From positions 17,395-81,394 of the forward strand of contig CAMUZU010000007.1 in assembly GCA_947165295.1 (NCBI GenBank): a DNA stretch of 64,000 nt. Reading direction: 5' to 3'. Source of the stretch: an uncultured Selenomonadales bacterium (lineage in GTDB: Bacteria > Bacillota > Negativicutes > Selenomonadales > Selenomonadaceae). Each line of letters begins with the position of its first letter. Position 1 is the first letter of the stretch. Positions 25,501 to 40,500 of the stretch are shown here, piece after piece. A program made the position numbers and the translations under genes. Under the pieces are notes generated by a model. It did no database searches and was not told the origin of the DNA. It saw only the letters and a program-made list of their open reading frames with translations.

Positions 25501-28500
25501 CGTTAATGTTTCAAGCACGACGTCGGGCGGCACGACGACGACCACCGTCACGATTGCCGACCTTTCTTCGGAAACAAACGACGCATTCACCGTCGGCGAA
25601 ACCGCTTACACAATGTCGGGCATCGGTTTGACGACGGGCACGGGCACTTCTCAAAAAGTTTGGACGAAGGCGGACGCGACATCTTTCACTCTTGCCGGAC
25701 TCGAGGACGAAGACACCGAAACCACCAACTGGAGCAACGTTATTACTCTTGCTTCAAGCAGCCCGACGCTCACAATCGACAAATCGACCGCAACGTCGGT
25801 TATCGTCAATTCGGACAGCACGGCGCGCATTGCCACAATCACGGACGACAGCAAATACGGTTACAAGACCTTGGCACCCGTCAGCGGCGCGACCGACACT
25901 TTGAAAGACGTCACAATCACAATCGACAATTACATTGTCACCTTCGATAAGTCTTACGGCGTGAAGGCGACGGCTCCGAAGATTAAGACGCCTGTCGCGA
26001 CTTTCAAACTCGACGGCATAACGACCGCCAACTTCCAAGTCAACGGATCTTCTTCGCTTGCAACCACGAGCATTGGCGGCACGCCGACGATAACTCTGCT
26101 TGATGGCGACTTTACGCTTGCAAGCGGACAGACCGTCAAGTTCGGCGAAAGCGGCACCGACACCGTCAAAGCGGCGGGCGTCTTGAACGTGTCTTACAAA
26201 GAAGAAACCGCGACAATCACTGCAACGGCGGGGCAACCGGCTTTCACCCTCGGCGGTCAAACGTACACGGCGGGCTCAAACAACGCCATCACCGTCGCGA
26301 AGAAGGACGAAACGATCACCGTCACCGCGAAACTGGGCAACTCGTTCACTTACGACACGAAGAAAACGTTCACGCTCACAGCATCGACCGACGGCATCAC
26401 CTTCGACGGAGATAAACTCACCGACGTTGACGCGGGCGAAAAGTTCACAATCAAGACGGGCACCACGACCGTCGAATACACCGTTCAGCCTTCGGGCTAC
26501 TTGACGGCGAGCGACAACAAGACGACCAAAGTTTACACGGGCGCGGCAATGACAAGCGGCGGCGAAGTTCCCGTTGCAGACCTCAACTTTGACGACGAGA
26601 GCAAATTCGTCGAAGTGAAGACTTTCGCCGGCATTGTCACAATCGACACGAACACCGTCGCGACAACGGGCAAAGATGCCATTTTGGTCAGCAGTGATTA
26701 CAGCGTTCAATACGGCGTGCTCACCCGCAAAAGCGCCGAAAATTACACGCTCACTCAGCCGACCGACAACGACAAGAAACTGCAGATGGATTACGCCGTG
26801 CCCACAAGAGTTGATATACCTCAAGCAATGGGCAACAGCGGCGTCTCCGTTACGTTCAACAAAGTCTTCACCATGCCGATAGTAGTCGGCGGCACGACGA
26901 TAAGCTCACTCGGAGGTATCTCGAACGACACTTACGTTGTCGGCGGCGGCACGGACTCGATTGCTTCGGTCAGCGGCGCGAATGAAGTCACGATTAACGG
27001 CGGCAGCTTGAAGACAGCCGACGCAGACCAGACTATTGTCGCGAGCAGCAGTTTCACCGTTTCGGGTTACGAAAGTTCGGGCAGTGCTTCGGACGGCATC
27101 GTCATAAGCACAAGCGACATCGGCGACATCGAAGTCGGCGAAGGCTTCACCCTCAATGAAAACGAATACACGCGCAACTCGGTTGTCGGGCTCACGAACG
27201 GAGACAGCGTTTATACAGGTGCCTCCGTGGTGACGGGCGACGCCATTTCCGTCAACATTGGTCAACTTGCACTCGCCTCCAATTTCAAAGGCATGGTTGC
27301 AGCACCCACCAACGGCACTTTGCTCGCCGGTGAAACTTTGCCGGCAAGCGCGATTGTCGTTGACAACGCGTCCGATCCGAAAGCCGTTTACGCGGACTTG
27401 ACGAACAACGCCAGCTTGGTCACCATCTCGAAGAACGCCACTGCGGCGGGCGGCTTTGCAAACGCAAACAACCTTACAATCGCCACGGACAGCAAGACGG
27501 CTCTTCAAGTCAACAACTTCACCGACCTCAACGCAAGCGGCGTGACGATTTACGCGGACACCTCGAAGGCGACGTTCAAAGTCACCGCGACAAGCAGCGA
27601 TTACTTCAAAGTCAGCGGCGCGGACACCGCTCCGAAAGTCGAAGGCGCGACGGAATTGACTTTGACCTCCGGCAAAATCACCGCGACGAAGGGACAGAAA
27701 ATCACCCTCGGCGAAGGCGGTCAAGTTCTCGACGTCACGGGCAATGCCGTCACCGTCGCGAAGAGCGGCGATAGCAACTGGCTCGTCACGGGCACGGCGA
27801 CCGACGCTTCCGAATTCAAACTCGGCAACAAGACTTACAAAGTCAACAGCGGCGACATCACCTTCACGATTAACAGTAGCGGCGCAGTCACAATCGGCAA
27901 CGTGTTCGAGAACGAAGTCTTCACTTACGAAGGCACAACTTACTCGCTCAAGAGCGCGGGGCTCGTTGCGGCGGACGGCGACTCGTACAAACTCATGACG
28001 TTCACCGGCAGCTCCGTCGCGGCGTCAGCTCTCGACGGCGACGGCTGGACAGGACTTGTCACCGTCACCACCGATCAGGGCGTGTCGATTCCGCCGGCAA
28101 GCAGCTTGTCTCCCGTCACGCTGATTGACAGTTCGTTTGCCACGACTTACGGCGCGCTTGAATCCGTCGACGGCGGCGGTTATTCGCTCACGAAGGCGGC
28201 AACCGACTACGGCAAGCTGAAGATTGTTTCAATCGGCTCCGCAGCGGGCAACGTCACACTCGGCAAGGACTTCGTCAACACGTCGCTCCACACGTCGCTT
28301 GACGCGGGCGTCTCGGACTTCCTCGTCACGGACGCGGATAATCAATTCGTCGTCACGCTTTCAGGCGGCGTCGCGGGTATCAGCGGTGCAACGGCGGCTT
28401 CACTGGTCAGCGGCTCTCTTGCGGCGGCAGGTGACCTTTCCGTCACCGTGAACGGCTCGGTCGTCTCCGCGCAGGATGAGGCGGGTGTTGTCGTCATTCG

Positions 28501-31500
28501 CAACGGCAACAACGTTTCTGTCGGCGGCCTCGGTCAAGACGAAGGCTTTATCGTCGGCAGCGGTCAATACACAATGACTGCGCTCGGCGTCACCAACGGC
28601 GACAACAAACTTTTGGACGGCAGTAAACCTTCCGACAGCGTCGACGCGGTTGTTCCGCTCACAAGCTTGACGGGCGGCACGTGGCGCAACTTGCTCACCG
28701 CAGACAACGGCTTGTCGATTCATGCGAATTCGCCTGAAGGTCTCGTTATCGACAGCGCGAAGACGAAGATTTACGCGACACTCGAAGGCGATTCGACCAA
28801 AGGATTCTCCTTCACGCAGGGCGACGGTCACGCCGATTGGTCAGGCAGCGCAACCGTTTCGATTGACAACACGACGCTCACATTGCCCGCGGCGTTCAAT
28901 CAAATTCACGCGATTAAATCCACCGCAGAGTTCACCGCCGATTCAACGACGGGCGCAACTTACGCGGTCACCGACTCCGCAGACGGCGCGCAGGTCACGG
29001 GCGTCACCAAACTCACGCAGACGACCGGCACGATTCTTATCACCGACACAATCCTTTCAGTCAGCGCGGACAACAAAGAAATTTCTTACGTCAACGGCGA
29101 CGGCACGATTAAGGTTGCGTTTGACAACGGCACGCTTTCGATTGGCGAACTCGACAAAGGCGACCAATTCAAACTCGGCACACATCAATACACCGTCACA
29201 TCAAGTTCAATCACTCGCGACGACGGACGCGTTTACAAAGGTACCGACTTCACCAACGAAGCAGTCAACGCTTCGTCACTCGACAGCGACACGAACTGGA
29301 TGGCGGTCATTCCTGCGGAGGACGGTGTGCTCACGCTCAGCTCCGGCAACGTTTCGATTCTGTCGACGGCGGGCAGTGCTTACGTCATGGACGGCGATGT
29401 CATTTACGGCACGCTCGAAACCGTCGACGGCGGCTACTCCATGTCGTCGGCGGGCGCAAGCACCGACGCAAGCTTGAAGTCAATCGTCGTCGAACCGATT
29501 CTTGCGGGCGCGGTGGGCAACCAATCGGCTCAAGCCGTCACCTTCGGCGACGCAAGCGAATTCATCAGCATTCCCGTCACGGCGGGCAAGAATCAATTCA
29601 CCGTCACCGAAGCGGAAAGCGGTTACACAATCACTTACGACAGCAGGAAAGCTCCCGTCGTCGCGACCGCCACGAAACTCAGCTTGACTTCGGGCGCGTT
29701 GACTGCAAGCTCAAACGGTCAGACAATCACTGCGGGCGACCACACAGTCACCGCCGCGAATCTCACCGTCACCAAGACGGACGACGGCATTACAATCGAC
29801 ACCATTACTGCGGACAGCAGCAACTTCACGCTCGACGGCGAAACTTACGGCATGATTAACAACGTCGGCTTGTTCAACTACAAAGACAAGGCGATTGTCA
29901 ACGAATCAAGCTTTGCGAACGGCAAGTTTACCGTCGACGCGAAGTTGACCGAAGACCCGGTTATCGCCGCGACGGGCGGAAAGCTTACATTGCCCTACGA
30001 CTCCAAGACTTCAATCATCGTCGACAGCGACAGCAATCCGACCGTCAAGTACGCGACGCTCACCGTCGGCGAAAACGGCTGGACACTCAACAAGAACGGT
30101 GACATCGACGCGACGGCTGCAATATCCACCGTGTCCGTTGACGCGGCGGACACCACCTTGAAGACCGACTTCGCCACCACGATTCAGACGTCGTCGGCAA
30201 GCAATGGCTCGCCCGTTTACACGATTAACGACGTGGTTTATCAGCCCGACAAGAACAACGGAGAGGACGACACCGCCGTTGAACTCACCATTGCCGCACA
30301 AATCGGCACGGATTCGGCCAAAACGCCGACTTCCGCGTTGAAGGCGGGCAAAGTTGTCATCGATTCGACGAAGAACGCAAGCCTCGTCAGCGGCTCGGAA
30401 GAAAAGTTGACCGTTACCGCGACGAAGGGCGCAATCAACGTTTCGGCAACTTCGGGCGCGCTTACACTCACCGGCATTGACGAGAACGAAACTTTCACAA
30501 TCGGCGACAGCTCATATGCAATGAAGGGCATCGGCTTGACGACGACGACCGGCACGGGCGACGAGGCAGTCAACAAACTTTGGACGGAGGAAGTAACCTC
30601 GACGACTTCTTTCACGGCGAACGACCTTGCCGCGACTACTTCAACCGACAACTGGAGCGATTATGCGACCGTCGACGGCGCGCTCAAGATTGACACCGAA
30701 TCGAAGGCGGGCATCATCGTCGACAAAGGCGAAATCACGCGTCTTGCCAAACTTGAGGGCGACAAAGATAAGGGCTTCACCTTGACCAAGAGTAACAACG
30801 GCTTGAACTCCGTTACCGTCACGGACGTCAAAGCGACCGTTGCTCAAGGTGCTTATTCTTCCATTACTGCAAACGGCGCAGTGCTCAACGTCACCGCAAA
30901 CGGCACGGATGATTTTATCGTCGACGGCACGAGCAAGAACGCTTCAGTCACGGGCGCTTCAAGTGTTGCGCTTACTTCGGGCACGCTTGCAACTTCGGGC
31001 ATTCCGATCGTCGCGGACAAATACACAATCACTGCGAAGGCGGGCATGACCGTCAACGTCGACGGCACGACCGTCAAAATCGGCGGCATTGACGCGGGCG
31101 AATCTTTCACCGTCAACGGCACGATTTACAAATACATCTCGGCGGACGTCGGACTCGTCACCACGGACAGTAGCGGCAAAATCACGGACATTGTCAAAGC
31201 GGCGGACTTCGCGGAAAACACGTACACGCTCGGCAATGACCCCGACAAAGCTATCGCGGCGACGAAGGACGGCACGCTTGACTTGACGGAGCAAACCGAA
31301 TCGGCGGTTGTCCTCAACGCATTGACGGGCACGGACATCAAGAAGTATGCAGATCTCACCGTCGACGATAACGGCGGCTTCACGCTCAAGAAGACGACCG
31401 ACAACGCAATTTCGACCGTCAAGCTTCCCGCGACGGGCGCGACGTTGACGACGGACTTTGCAACCAAAGTCACCGCAGAAAGCGGCTCGGCGACGTTCAC

Positions 31501-34500
31501 CGTCAACGGCAAGTCTTTCAAGGCTTCGGACAGCGCGCTTGAAATTTCGGCGACTTACGCATCCGAAACCGACAAGGGCGCAACGCTCACAAGCGGCACC
31601 GTTGCTTTGACACCGGGCGGTGACACGGATTCGGTTACCGTCGACGGCAAAACAATCGAAGTCACGGCGGGCGATATGAAAGTCAAAGCCGACAACTCAG
31701 GCGTCACGCTCAACGGCCTCAACAACGGCGACACCTTCACCGTCGGCGAAACCACATACTCGGTTATGACTTCTTCGACCGGTGCTGTATCGCTGATTAA
31801 CACGACCGACGAAACCAACGCAAAGATTTGGAAGGGCGAAAACTTCGCCTCAGGCGTCACGCTCGACGACCTCAACGACGCGAACAACTGGCTCAAGATT
31901 GTGACGACCGACGGTAACCTTACAATCACCGACGATCTCTTCAAAGACGCGACCGACAAAAAGATTGACCTTTACAACATGAACGACGGTACCACTTACG
32001 GCAAGCTGTCGAAGGACGACACCGCCGGCACCTTCACGCTGACGAAGACTGCCAACGACGCGGATTTGACTTCAATCACCACGGGCAAGACGACATTCAG
32101 CGCGGAACTCAAAGAAGGCACGCTTACAATCACGCCTTCGACGACCGACAACACAGTTTCACTTGACGGCGCGAAGGCTGTCACTTTGATGGCGGGCACC
32201 ATCTCGGCAACGGCGACCGTTCCCGTCACCGCAGACGAAGGCGCGACAATCACTGCAGACGAAGGCGCGACAATCACCGTCAGCGTCGACGACAACAAAA
32301 AAGTCACCGTCGGCGGCATCGATACGGCGGATGACAAGTTCAGCGTCGGCGAAACGAAATATCAATACGCCACGAATCTTAAGGGACTTGTCACGACGGA
32401 CGGCACGAACATCAGAGGCATTGTCGGCGAAGAAGGTTTCGATTCGACGACGGGCACTTTCACGCTCGGCGACGTCGAAGTTACGGGCGTTGTCCAAGCC
32501 ACGGGCAATGCGCTTAACCTTTCGGGCACGAACGTTAAAGGCGGCACGGTTCTTGACAGCCTCGTCCCGTCGACCGCGAAGAAACTTGCGACGCTCACCG
32601 TCGACGGCTCGACCTTCACGCTTACGAAAGACACGGGCGACGCGGGCGTTACCTCCGTCACGCTCGGCGACAACAACGCTGTCTTGAATACCTTCGCGAC
32701 CGAAGTCACCACGGGCACGGGCATTTACCAAGTCAACAACAATGTCTTCGACGCGGCAAGCGACACGCTCACGATTAAGGCGACGGACGAAGGCGCGACA
32801 CTTACGACGGGCACCGTCACGCTCAGCAACACTGCTTCGGCAAGCGGCGACCTCGCCAACTTCGATACAACCGAATTGACTGCGGGCAACTCCGTCACCA
32901 GCGACGACGGCACCAAAGTTGACGCGGGCGCAGGCACGACAATCACCGTTGCTGTTGAAAACGGCGAACTGAAGACTGTCGGCGGACTTGATGAGCTGAA
33001 CGAAAGCTTCACCGTCACACCGAAGGAAGGCACCGCGAAGACTTACAAATACATCTCGGAAGACGTCGGGCTTGTCGAAATCAAAAACGGCACGGTTGAC
33101 GGCATTGTCACTTCGGCGAACTTCACGAACAACACGTTCACTTACACAACGACGATTGACACGACCGCGGTCACCGCACCGACGACGGACAATGCGCTGC
33201 TTGACTTGTCGGCGACGGACGTTAAATCGGCGACCGTACTCAGCAGCTTGACGGGCGACAACATCACCAAGCTCGGCACGCTCACCGTCGAAAACAACAC
33301 TTTCACGTTCACGCCGACCGATGCAGACGGAATTGCCGACGCGATTACATCAGTCACCGTCCCCAAAGACGCGACGCTTGCCACGGGCTTTGAAACCGAC
33401 GTGACGACCAACGGCAATGCCACCGTCAACGATAAAGTCTTCATTGCGGACGCCGGACTTGAGCTTCACGCGACGGCAAAAGACGCGACGCTCACGAAAG
33501 GCACCGTCACACTTCAGGCGGGCGGCGACGTCACAATCACCGACGCGCAGACAATCAAGGCGGACACCACGACCGACGGAATCACCGTCGACGTTGCCGA
33601 AGATAAAAAAGTCACCGTCGGCGGACTCGGCGCGGGCGAAAAGTTCACCGTCACCGAAAAAGACGCGACTTCCGGCACGACTTACCAATACATTAAAGAC
33701 GTGGGGCTTGTCACCATTAACGGAAACACAATCGACAAAATTGTCACTTCGGGCTTTAACAAAGACGCGGGCACGTTCAATTTCGACGACGCTGAAACCG
33801 CGACGCCGCTGTACTTGACGGGCGACGGCACGCTCGACTTGACCGCCACGGCGGCAGGCAGCACTTACACCGTGCTCAGCAGTAACAATCCGTCGACAGC
33901 GAAAAATCTTGCGACGCTCACCGTCACTGCGGGCGACTCGACAACTTACGCCTTCACCGTCAACGACAAAGACAACATCGACTCGATTAAAACCGTCACG
34001 CTTCCCGACACGGCGGCGGAAGTCACCACCGGCTTTGCGACCGCAATCACCACTGCCAGCGGCTCGAACACGTTCAAAGTCAACGGCGTGTCCTTCGCGG
34101 CGGCGGGCAGCGAACTCACCATTAACGCGACAGACAACAGCGCGACGCTCTCGAACGGCAAAGTCACCTTGTCGAAGGACAGCACGGACACCGCTTCAGT
34201 CACCGTCGGCGAAGACACAATCACTGCGACGGCGGGCGACATGACCGTTGCCGTTGCGACCGAAAACAACACTTCGACCGTCACCGTTGCCGACCTCGAA
34301 TCAAGCGACGCCTTCACCGTCACCGACAGCGCAGGCAACACACAGACTTACGAGATGAACGGCATCGGCTTGACGACGGGCGACGACACTTCCAAAAAAG
34401 TTTGGACGGACGACGCGACCACGCAAAAGACTTCTTTCACGCTTGACGAACTTGACACGGCTTCGACAACATACGCTTCAAACTGGAAATACTTCGAGAT

Positions 34501-37500
34501 TTCCGAAGACGGCACGTTTACAATCGACAGCACGAATGTCGAAAAGAGCGTTATCGTTGTCGACAGCACGAAGGCGACTCGTCTTGCCAAACTCGAAGGC
34601 GGCGCACTCAGCAAAGTTGACGGCGAATTGACTTCCGTCACCGTCGACGGCGTGCAAGCGACAATCGACCCGGCTTACAAAAACGTCACCGCGAACAGCG
34701 CAACGCTCGAAGTCACGCCGAAAGACACGAATACTTCGTTCACCGTCGACGGCACGAAACAGTACGCTTCAATCACGGGCGCGGCGGGCGTCAAGCTCAA
34801 CAGCGGCACAATCACCATGACCGGCAAGACTTCGTCGGTTGATGAAGTTCCCGTGACTGCGGGCGATTACACCGTCAAAGACCTCGGCATAAGCGGCACG
34901 TCGGCAAGCACCGTCAACATCACCAACAACAACGGCACCGTCACCGTCGACGGCATCGACTCGACCGAATACTTCACCGTCGAAACGTCGACGACCAAAA
35001 CGAAATATCAGATGACAAGCGCGGGGCTCGTCTCGTTCACGGGCGACAACCTCAACGAACTTTCGGGCGTGCAGACGACGACAGAAACGTCGACTTCGTA
35101 TGAACTCGGCAAGAAACTCACTCGCGCCATTGCACCCGAAACCAGCGGCACCGACAAAGTCCTCGACTTGAGCACGGGCACGACCACCGCCAAAGTCCTC
35201 GACAGCAAGACGGCTCCGAAGGAAGTCCTCGGCAACCTCACCGCACCGACGACGACGGGCGGCGCGTTCATCTTGGCAGGCACAGACACAGGCACAGGCA
35301 TCACGACGACCAACATCAACAAAATAATTTTGGGCGAAAACGGTACGGGCGTCGACAACCTCACCGTCAACGTCGCGGAAATCACCGTCACCACACCGAC
35401 CGACGGCGGCACGTACACCGTCAACGGCAAAGCTTACGCGGCAACGGACGCGCTTGAACTCAAGACGACCGAAAACGCTTCGACCTTGACGACGGGCACC
35501 GTCACGTTGACTGCGGGCGACACCTCCGCGACCAAAGAAGTCACGGGCACGACCGACGCAAAGACCGTCACCGTCACGAAAGGCAAGCTCACTGCCACGG
35601 CGACGGACGGCGGCGCAGTCACCTTGACCGACATTGCCGCGACGGACGCTTTCACCATTGGCACGACCGCAGACGACACCAAGACTTACACGGCGGGCGA
35701 GTTGACCTTGTCCGACGGCACGAACATCTGGACGAAGAGCAACCCGCTTGACACGACGGGCGTCAAAGTTGCCGACCTTACCACGCAAACCAACTGGACG
35801 AAAGCAATCGAAGCGGCGGACAACACGCTCACAATCAACAGCAACACGACGGCGGGCGGAATCGTCGTCGACGACGCGACGGCTCCCGCGACGGCTTACG
35901 GCTTGTTGACTGTCGGCAATGACGGCGTCACCCTTGAGAAAGCTTTGGGCGACGACATCAAATTCCCGACGACGGCGGACGGCGAACTTGCAAGCATTGA
36001 ACTCGACGGCGTCACCGCGACAATCAATGCCGACCTTGTCAGCGAAAACACATCTGTCACCGCCGTCAAAGGCACGGGCGACAGCGCAGTTGAAACGACC
36101 TTCACCGTTACCGAGGCGGCAAGCGGATACACCGTCGACGCGCCGAACTCCACCGTCAAGAACGCGACTGCACTCACCTTGACGAAAGGCACGCTCAACG
36201 ACATCACAGGCACGACGGCTGTCACGGCGGGCGGCAAGACAATCACTGACGCAAGCGAGAAGATCAACATCACCGTCGACGACACCGGCGTCACAATCGG
36301 CGGCATTGATTCGGCGAACGAGACCTTCACCGTCGACGGCACGAAGTACAAATACATTGAAAACGTCGGGCTTGCGAGGATGAAGACCGAAGGCGACACC
36401 GTCGACGCGCTGTGCGACAACTTCGACGCGGACGACGGCACGTATTCGCTTGACGACGAAGCTTTCACCGAAATCACCGCGCCCGACGAAGACGGTAAGC
36501 TTGCTCTCGGCACGATGGAAAACAACGACGAAATCACAATTTATGACTCCGTCACCGCGCCGAGCAAAGTTTACGCGACGCTCAAGTTCACCGACGCGAA
36601 AGGCTACGAACTCACCGCGGACAAAGACGCGACCGACGACGTCAGCGAAAAAATCAAGACCGTCACAATGCCTGCGGCGGGCACGACGTTGACAACCAAC
36701 TTTGCAACCAACGTCGAAACTGCAGCTGATGAAGGCACCTTCACCGTCAACGACAAGACTTACAACGCGACGGGAGCCGACGCGCTCACCATTGCCGCGA
36801 CCGCAGACGGCGACTCCACGTTGACGACGGGCACCGTCAAACTTAATGCGACGACGAATGAAACCGTCGACACCACGAACAGCGGCTCAATCACCGCGGG
36901 CACCGTCACCGGCTACACCAACGACGGCATAATCACCGTCACCGCCATTGCCGAAGATACCGCGACTTCAACCGCGGCCGACGCGAAGATTGGCGACTTT
37001 GAGGAGGGCGAAAAAGTCACCGTCGACGACACGACTTACACCAAGACGAAAGTCGGCTTTATCAGCAACGAAACCGACAGCAAGCTTTACAAGTTCGCGA
37101 CAAAAATCCTCGACGACGGCGACATCACCGTCAACGGACTTTCGGATGCCGATTGGAAACAAGCAATCGTCACGGACGACACCTTTGAACTCGACGACTC
37201 GACAATTTCCGAAGCCGACGGCTACGACAAGATGAAAGAAACCGTCGTACTCGGCGGCACGGGCGAAGATCTCAAAGTCACCGACGCGGCTGTCACCGAA
37301 AATTACGGCACGCTCACCGTCAACGGCGCGACGTTTAACTTCACGCTCAACGACACGGCTCCCGGCACAATCGACGTTGCCGCCACTTACACCGTCGCAG
37401 TCACTGCGGACATGACGAAGTTTGACGAAGGCATCAACTTCACCGCGCAGGAAGCGAACTTCACCGTCACCGCGAAGACAGCCGCACCTTCGGGCGACCT

Positions 37501-40500
37501 TGCCAACTTCGACGGCGACAACCCGACCTTCACCGTCGACGCGACGGGCGACAACGCTCAAGTTTCGGGCGACAACATTGCCGTCACACTGAACGAAGGC
37601 ACGCTTGCCGCAACCAAAGACCTTGAAATCACTGTGGCGGACAAAGTTGTCGTTGCCACAAACATCGTCGAAGCGGGCGAAACTGCGGACGGCACAATCA
37701 CCGTCACGGCGGGCGACACCTTGCAAGTCGGCAAACTCAATACAGGCGACAAATTCACAATTGGTGGTGATAAATACATCATGACCGACATTGGCTTAAT
37801 CAAAACGGACGATAAAGACAACCCGACGGCTCTCGTCGCGACTTTGGACGAAATGGGCACCGACCAAGACACTTACACTTACGCCGACGACGAAGAGAAG
37901 CAACGCGAACTTGTCGACGTGCAGGACGGCGTTGTCGACCTTTCGACGGACGTGACGGGCACTTACGGAAAAATCGTTATCGTCGACAAAGCGGAAGCCG
38001 GCGTTGAACCGACAGCCATTTACGCGACGCTCGAACTCAAAGACGACGTGTGGACGGCGACTGCGGGCGACGGCTGGGACGACGAAGACAATCCGCCGTT
38101 CACGTCAATCAAAATCGGCGGCGAAGTCACCAACATCAAGACTTCCGACTTCGGCACGACCATCACGACTTCGGGCACCGACGCGGTTACAGTCAACGGC
38201 ACGATTTACCAACCTGCCAATTTGTCCGACGACAATCCGTTGACAATCGCGGCGACTGCGGACGGCACTTCCACGTTGACGACGGGCACCGTCACACTCT
38301 CGAAAGATGACGGATACGCTACCGTCACACCGACGACGGGCACCGAAGACAAAGCAATCACCGCCACGACGGGCGACTTCAACGTTGCGGTCACTGCCGC
38401 TGCGGGCGAAACTGCCGCTTCCGTCACGTTCAGCGCACTTGACGCGGATGACGCCTTCACAATCGGCACCGACACCAACGCGTACACGATGGGCGACCTT
38501 ACCCTGTCGCACGACGGCAAGCTTTGGATCCGCTCCAAACTTACGGAAGACGGTGCCACCGTCACTTACGCCGAATTGACGAGCACCGAAGACGCCGACA
38601 CCAACTGGGCGACGGCTGTTCCTGCGACGGACGGCGAACTTAATATTAACGCAACGAGCACGGCAGGCATTGTTGTCAACGACGCTACTGCTCCGTCGAC
38701 GGCTTACGGCTTGTTGACTGTCGACGAAGAGAACGGCGGAATCAAACTTGCGAAGTCCAACTTCAGCGACACGCCTTTGACAACGCTCAACGTCAGCAAC
38801 ACGACCGTCACCGTCGACAGCGCGCTTGTCAGCGAGGCCGCACCCGACGGCTACGTTGCCAACGGCGCGACCTTCACCGTCGAAACGACCGACGGCAACG
38901 ACATCGTTATCGACGCGACGGAAGACACCGCCACCGTCACGGGCGTTGAATCAATCGACCTCACGAGCGGCACGCTTGCGGCGACAGCGAATATCCCGAT
39001 TAACGGCATCACTTTGACGAGCGGCGAGATGACCGTCACGACGAAAGACGAAGTCACGAAGATCGCTCCGACGGGCGGCACGATCTTTACGAAAGACGGA
39101 GTCGACTATACTTTCGTCAACGACAACGTTCAAGGCTTCATCATCGACGACAACGGCACCAAGAAACTGTTCGTGCCCGACGACGAAGACTTCAGCATCG
39201 ACACAATCACCGACGGCACTTATCGCGAGATGGTTGAGGCGGAAGTCGACGGCACGAACGTCACGCTTCCCGCGCAGAAGGACACCGAAGGCGTCATCTT
39301 CGTCAACAGCACGAGCGCACCGACTGCGACTTACGCCACGCAGGACGATAACGTCTTCGCGCTTACCAACGCCGACGACACGAACACTTACACAATCACG
39401 ACGGGCAACCTTGACATCGAATCCGAGATTGAAGTTCAATTCGCGGCGACCGTCGAAATTGCGGGCGGCAAGACGCTCACCGTCAACGGCAACAACACCT
39501 TCGTGGCGACCGCAGGCAACGACAACACCGTCACCGTCGAAACGACTTACACCGACGAAAATACAATGAGCGCGACGCTCACGGGCGGCACGGTTAACTT
39601 GACACCCTACGAAACAGACACCGTCACCGTCGGCACCGACACAATCACTGCGGACACGGGCGACGGAATCACCGTCAAAGTCGACGGCACCACCGTCACA
39701 ATCGGCGGCCTCAACAGCGCGAAAGAAGAAGGCGGCGAAAACGACAAGTTCATCGTCACCAAAGCCGACGACACCACACAGACTTACAAAGTCGTCGCGG
39801 GCGATGTGCTCCTGCGCACATACACCGACGGCAAACCTTCCGAACAGTTCAAGGGCACATTCACGGACGGCTCCGTCACTTTGGACGCGCTCAACAGCGA
39901 TACCGAAGGCACGTGGCAGGCAGTCATTCCGTTGACGGCAGACAAAGTCCTTGACCTGAGCGAAGTCACTGCGGGCGGCATGATAACTTCCGCCGACTAC
40001 GGCACGCATTACGCCACGCTTGAAATTGAAACCGCAACCGACGGCACCCCGAAGGCACTTAAACTCACGAAGTCCACCGAGACGGGCGACATCAAAGACA
40101 TCGCGTCGATTAACTTGGGCAACGCGAGCAAGACTTTGACGACGAACTTTGCGGCGACCGTCACGACCGAAGGCACGGGCACTTTCACCGTCAACAGCAA
40201 CAGATTCACGCCCGCGCAGACTACGGGCGAAACGCCGACGGCTTCCGTGCTCACAATTACAATCGACGATACCGCCGACCATAAAGCCACGCTCACCGAG
40301 GGCACAGTCACCGTCAGCACTTCACCGCTTGCACTTGCCGACACGAATGTCACCGTCAACGACGGCACGGTTGATGTCACCGTTACCGCCGCCGACACCG
40401 CCGCAGGCACCGAGGCATCGACGACTTTCACGCCTGCGGACGGCGCGGACTTCACCGTCGACAAAGCGACTTACACGCTCAACGCGACGGGCTTGACCAA

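Noticed and set aside
38951..40282. 443-codon minus-strand frame, and many similar ones, within the giant gene
   Set aside because: Low-complexity antisense translations of the Thr/Gly/Asp repeats, with no ribosome sites or family motifs.
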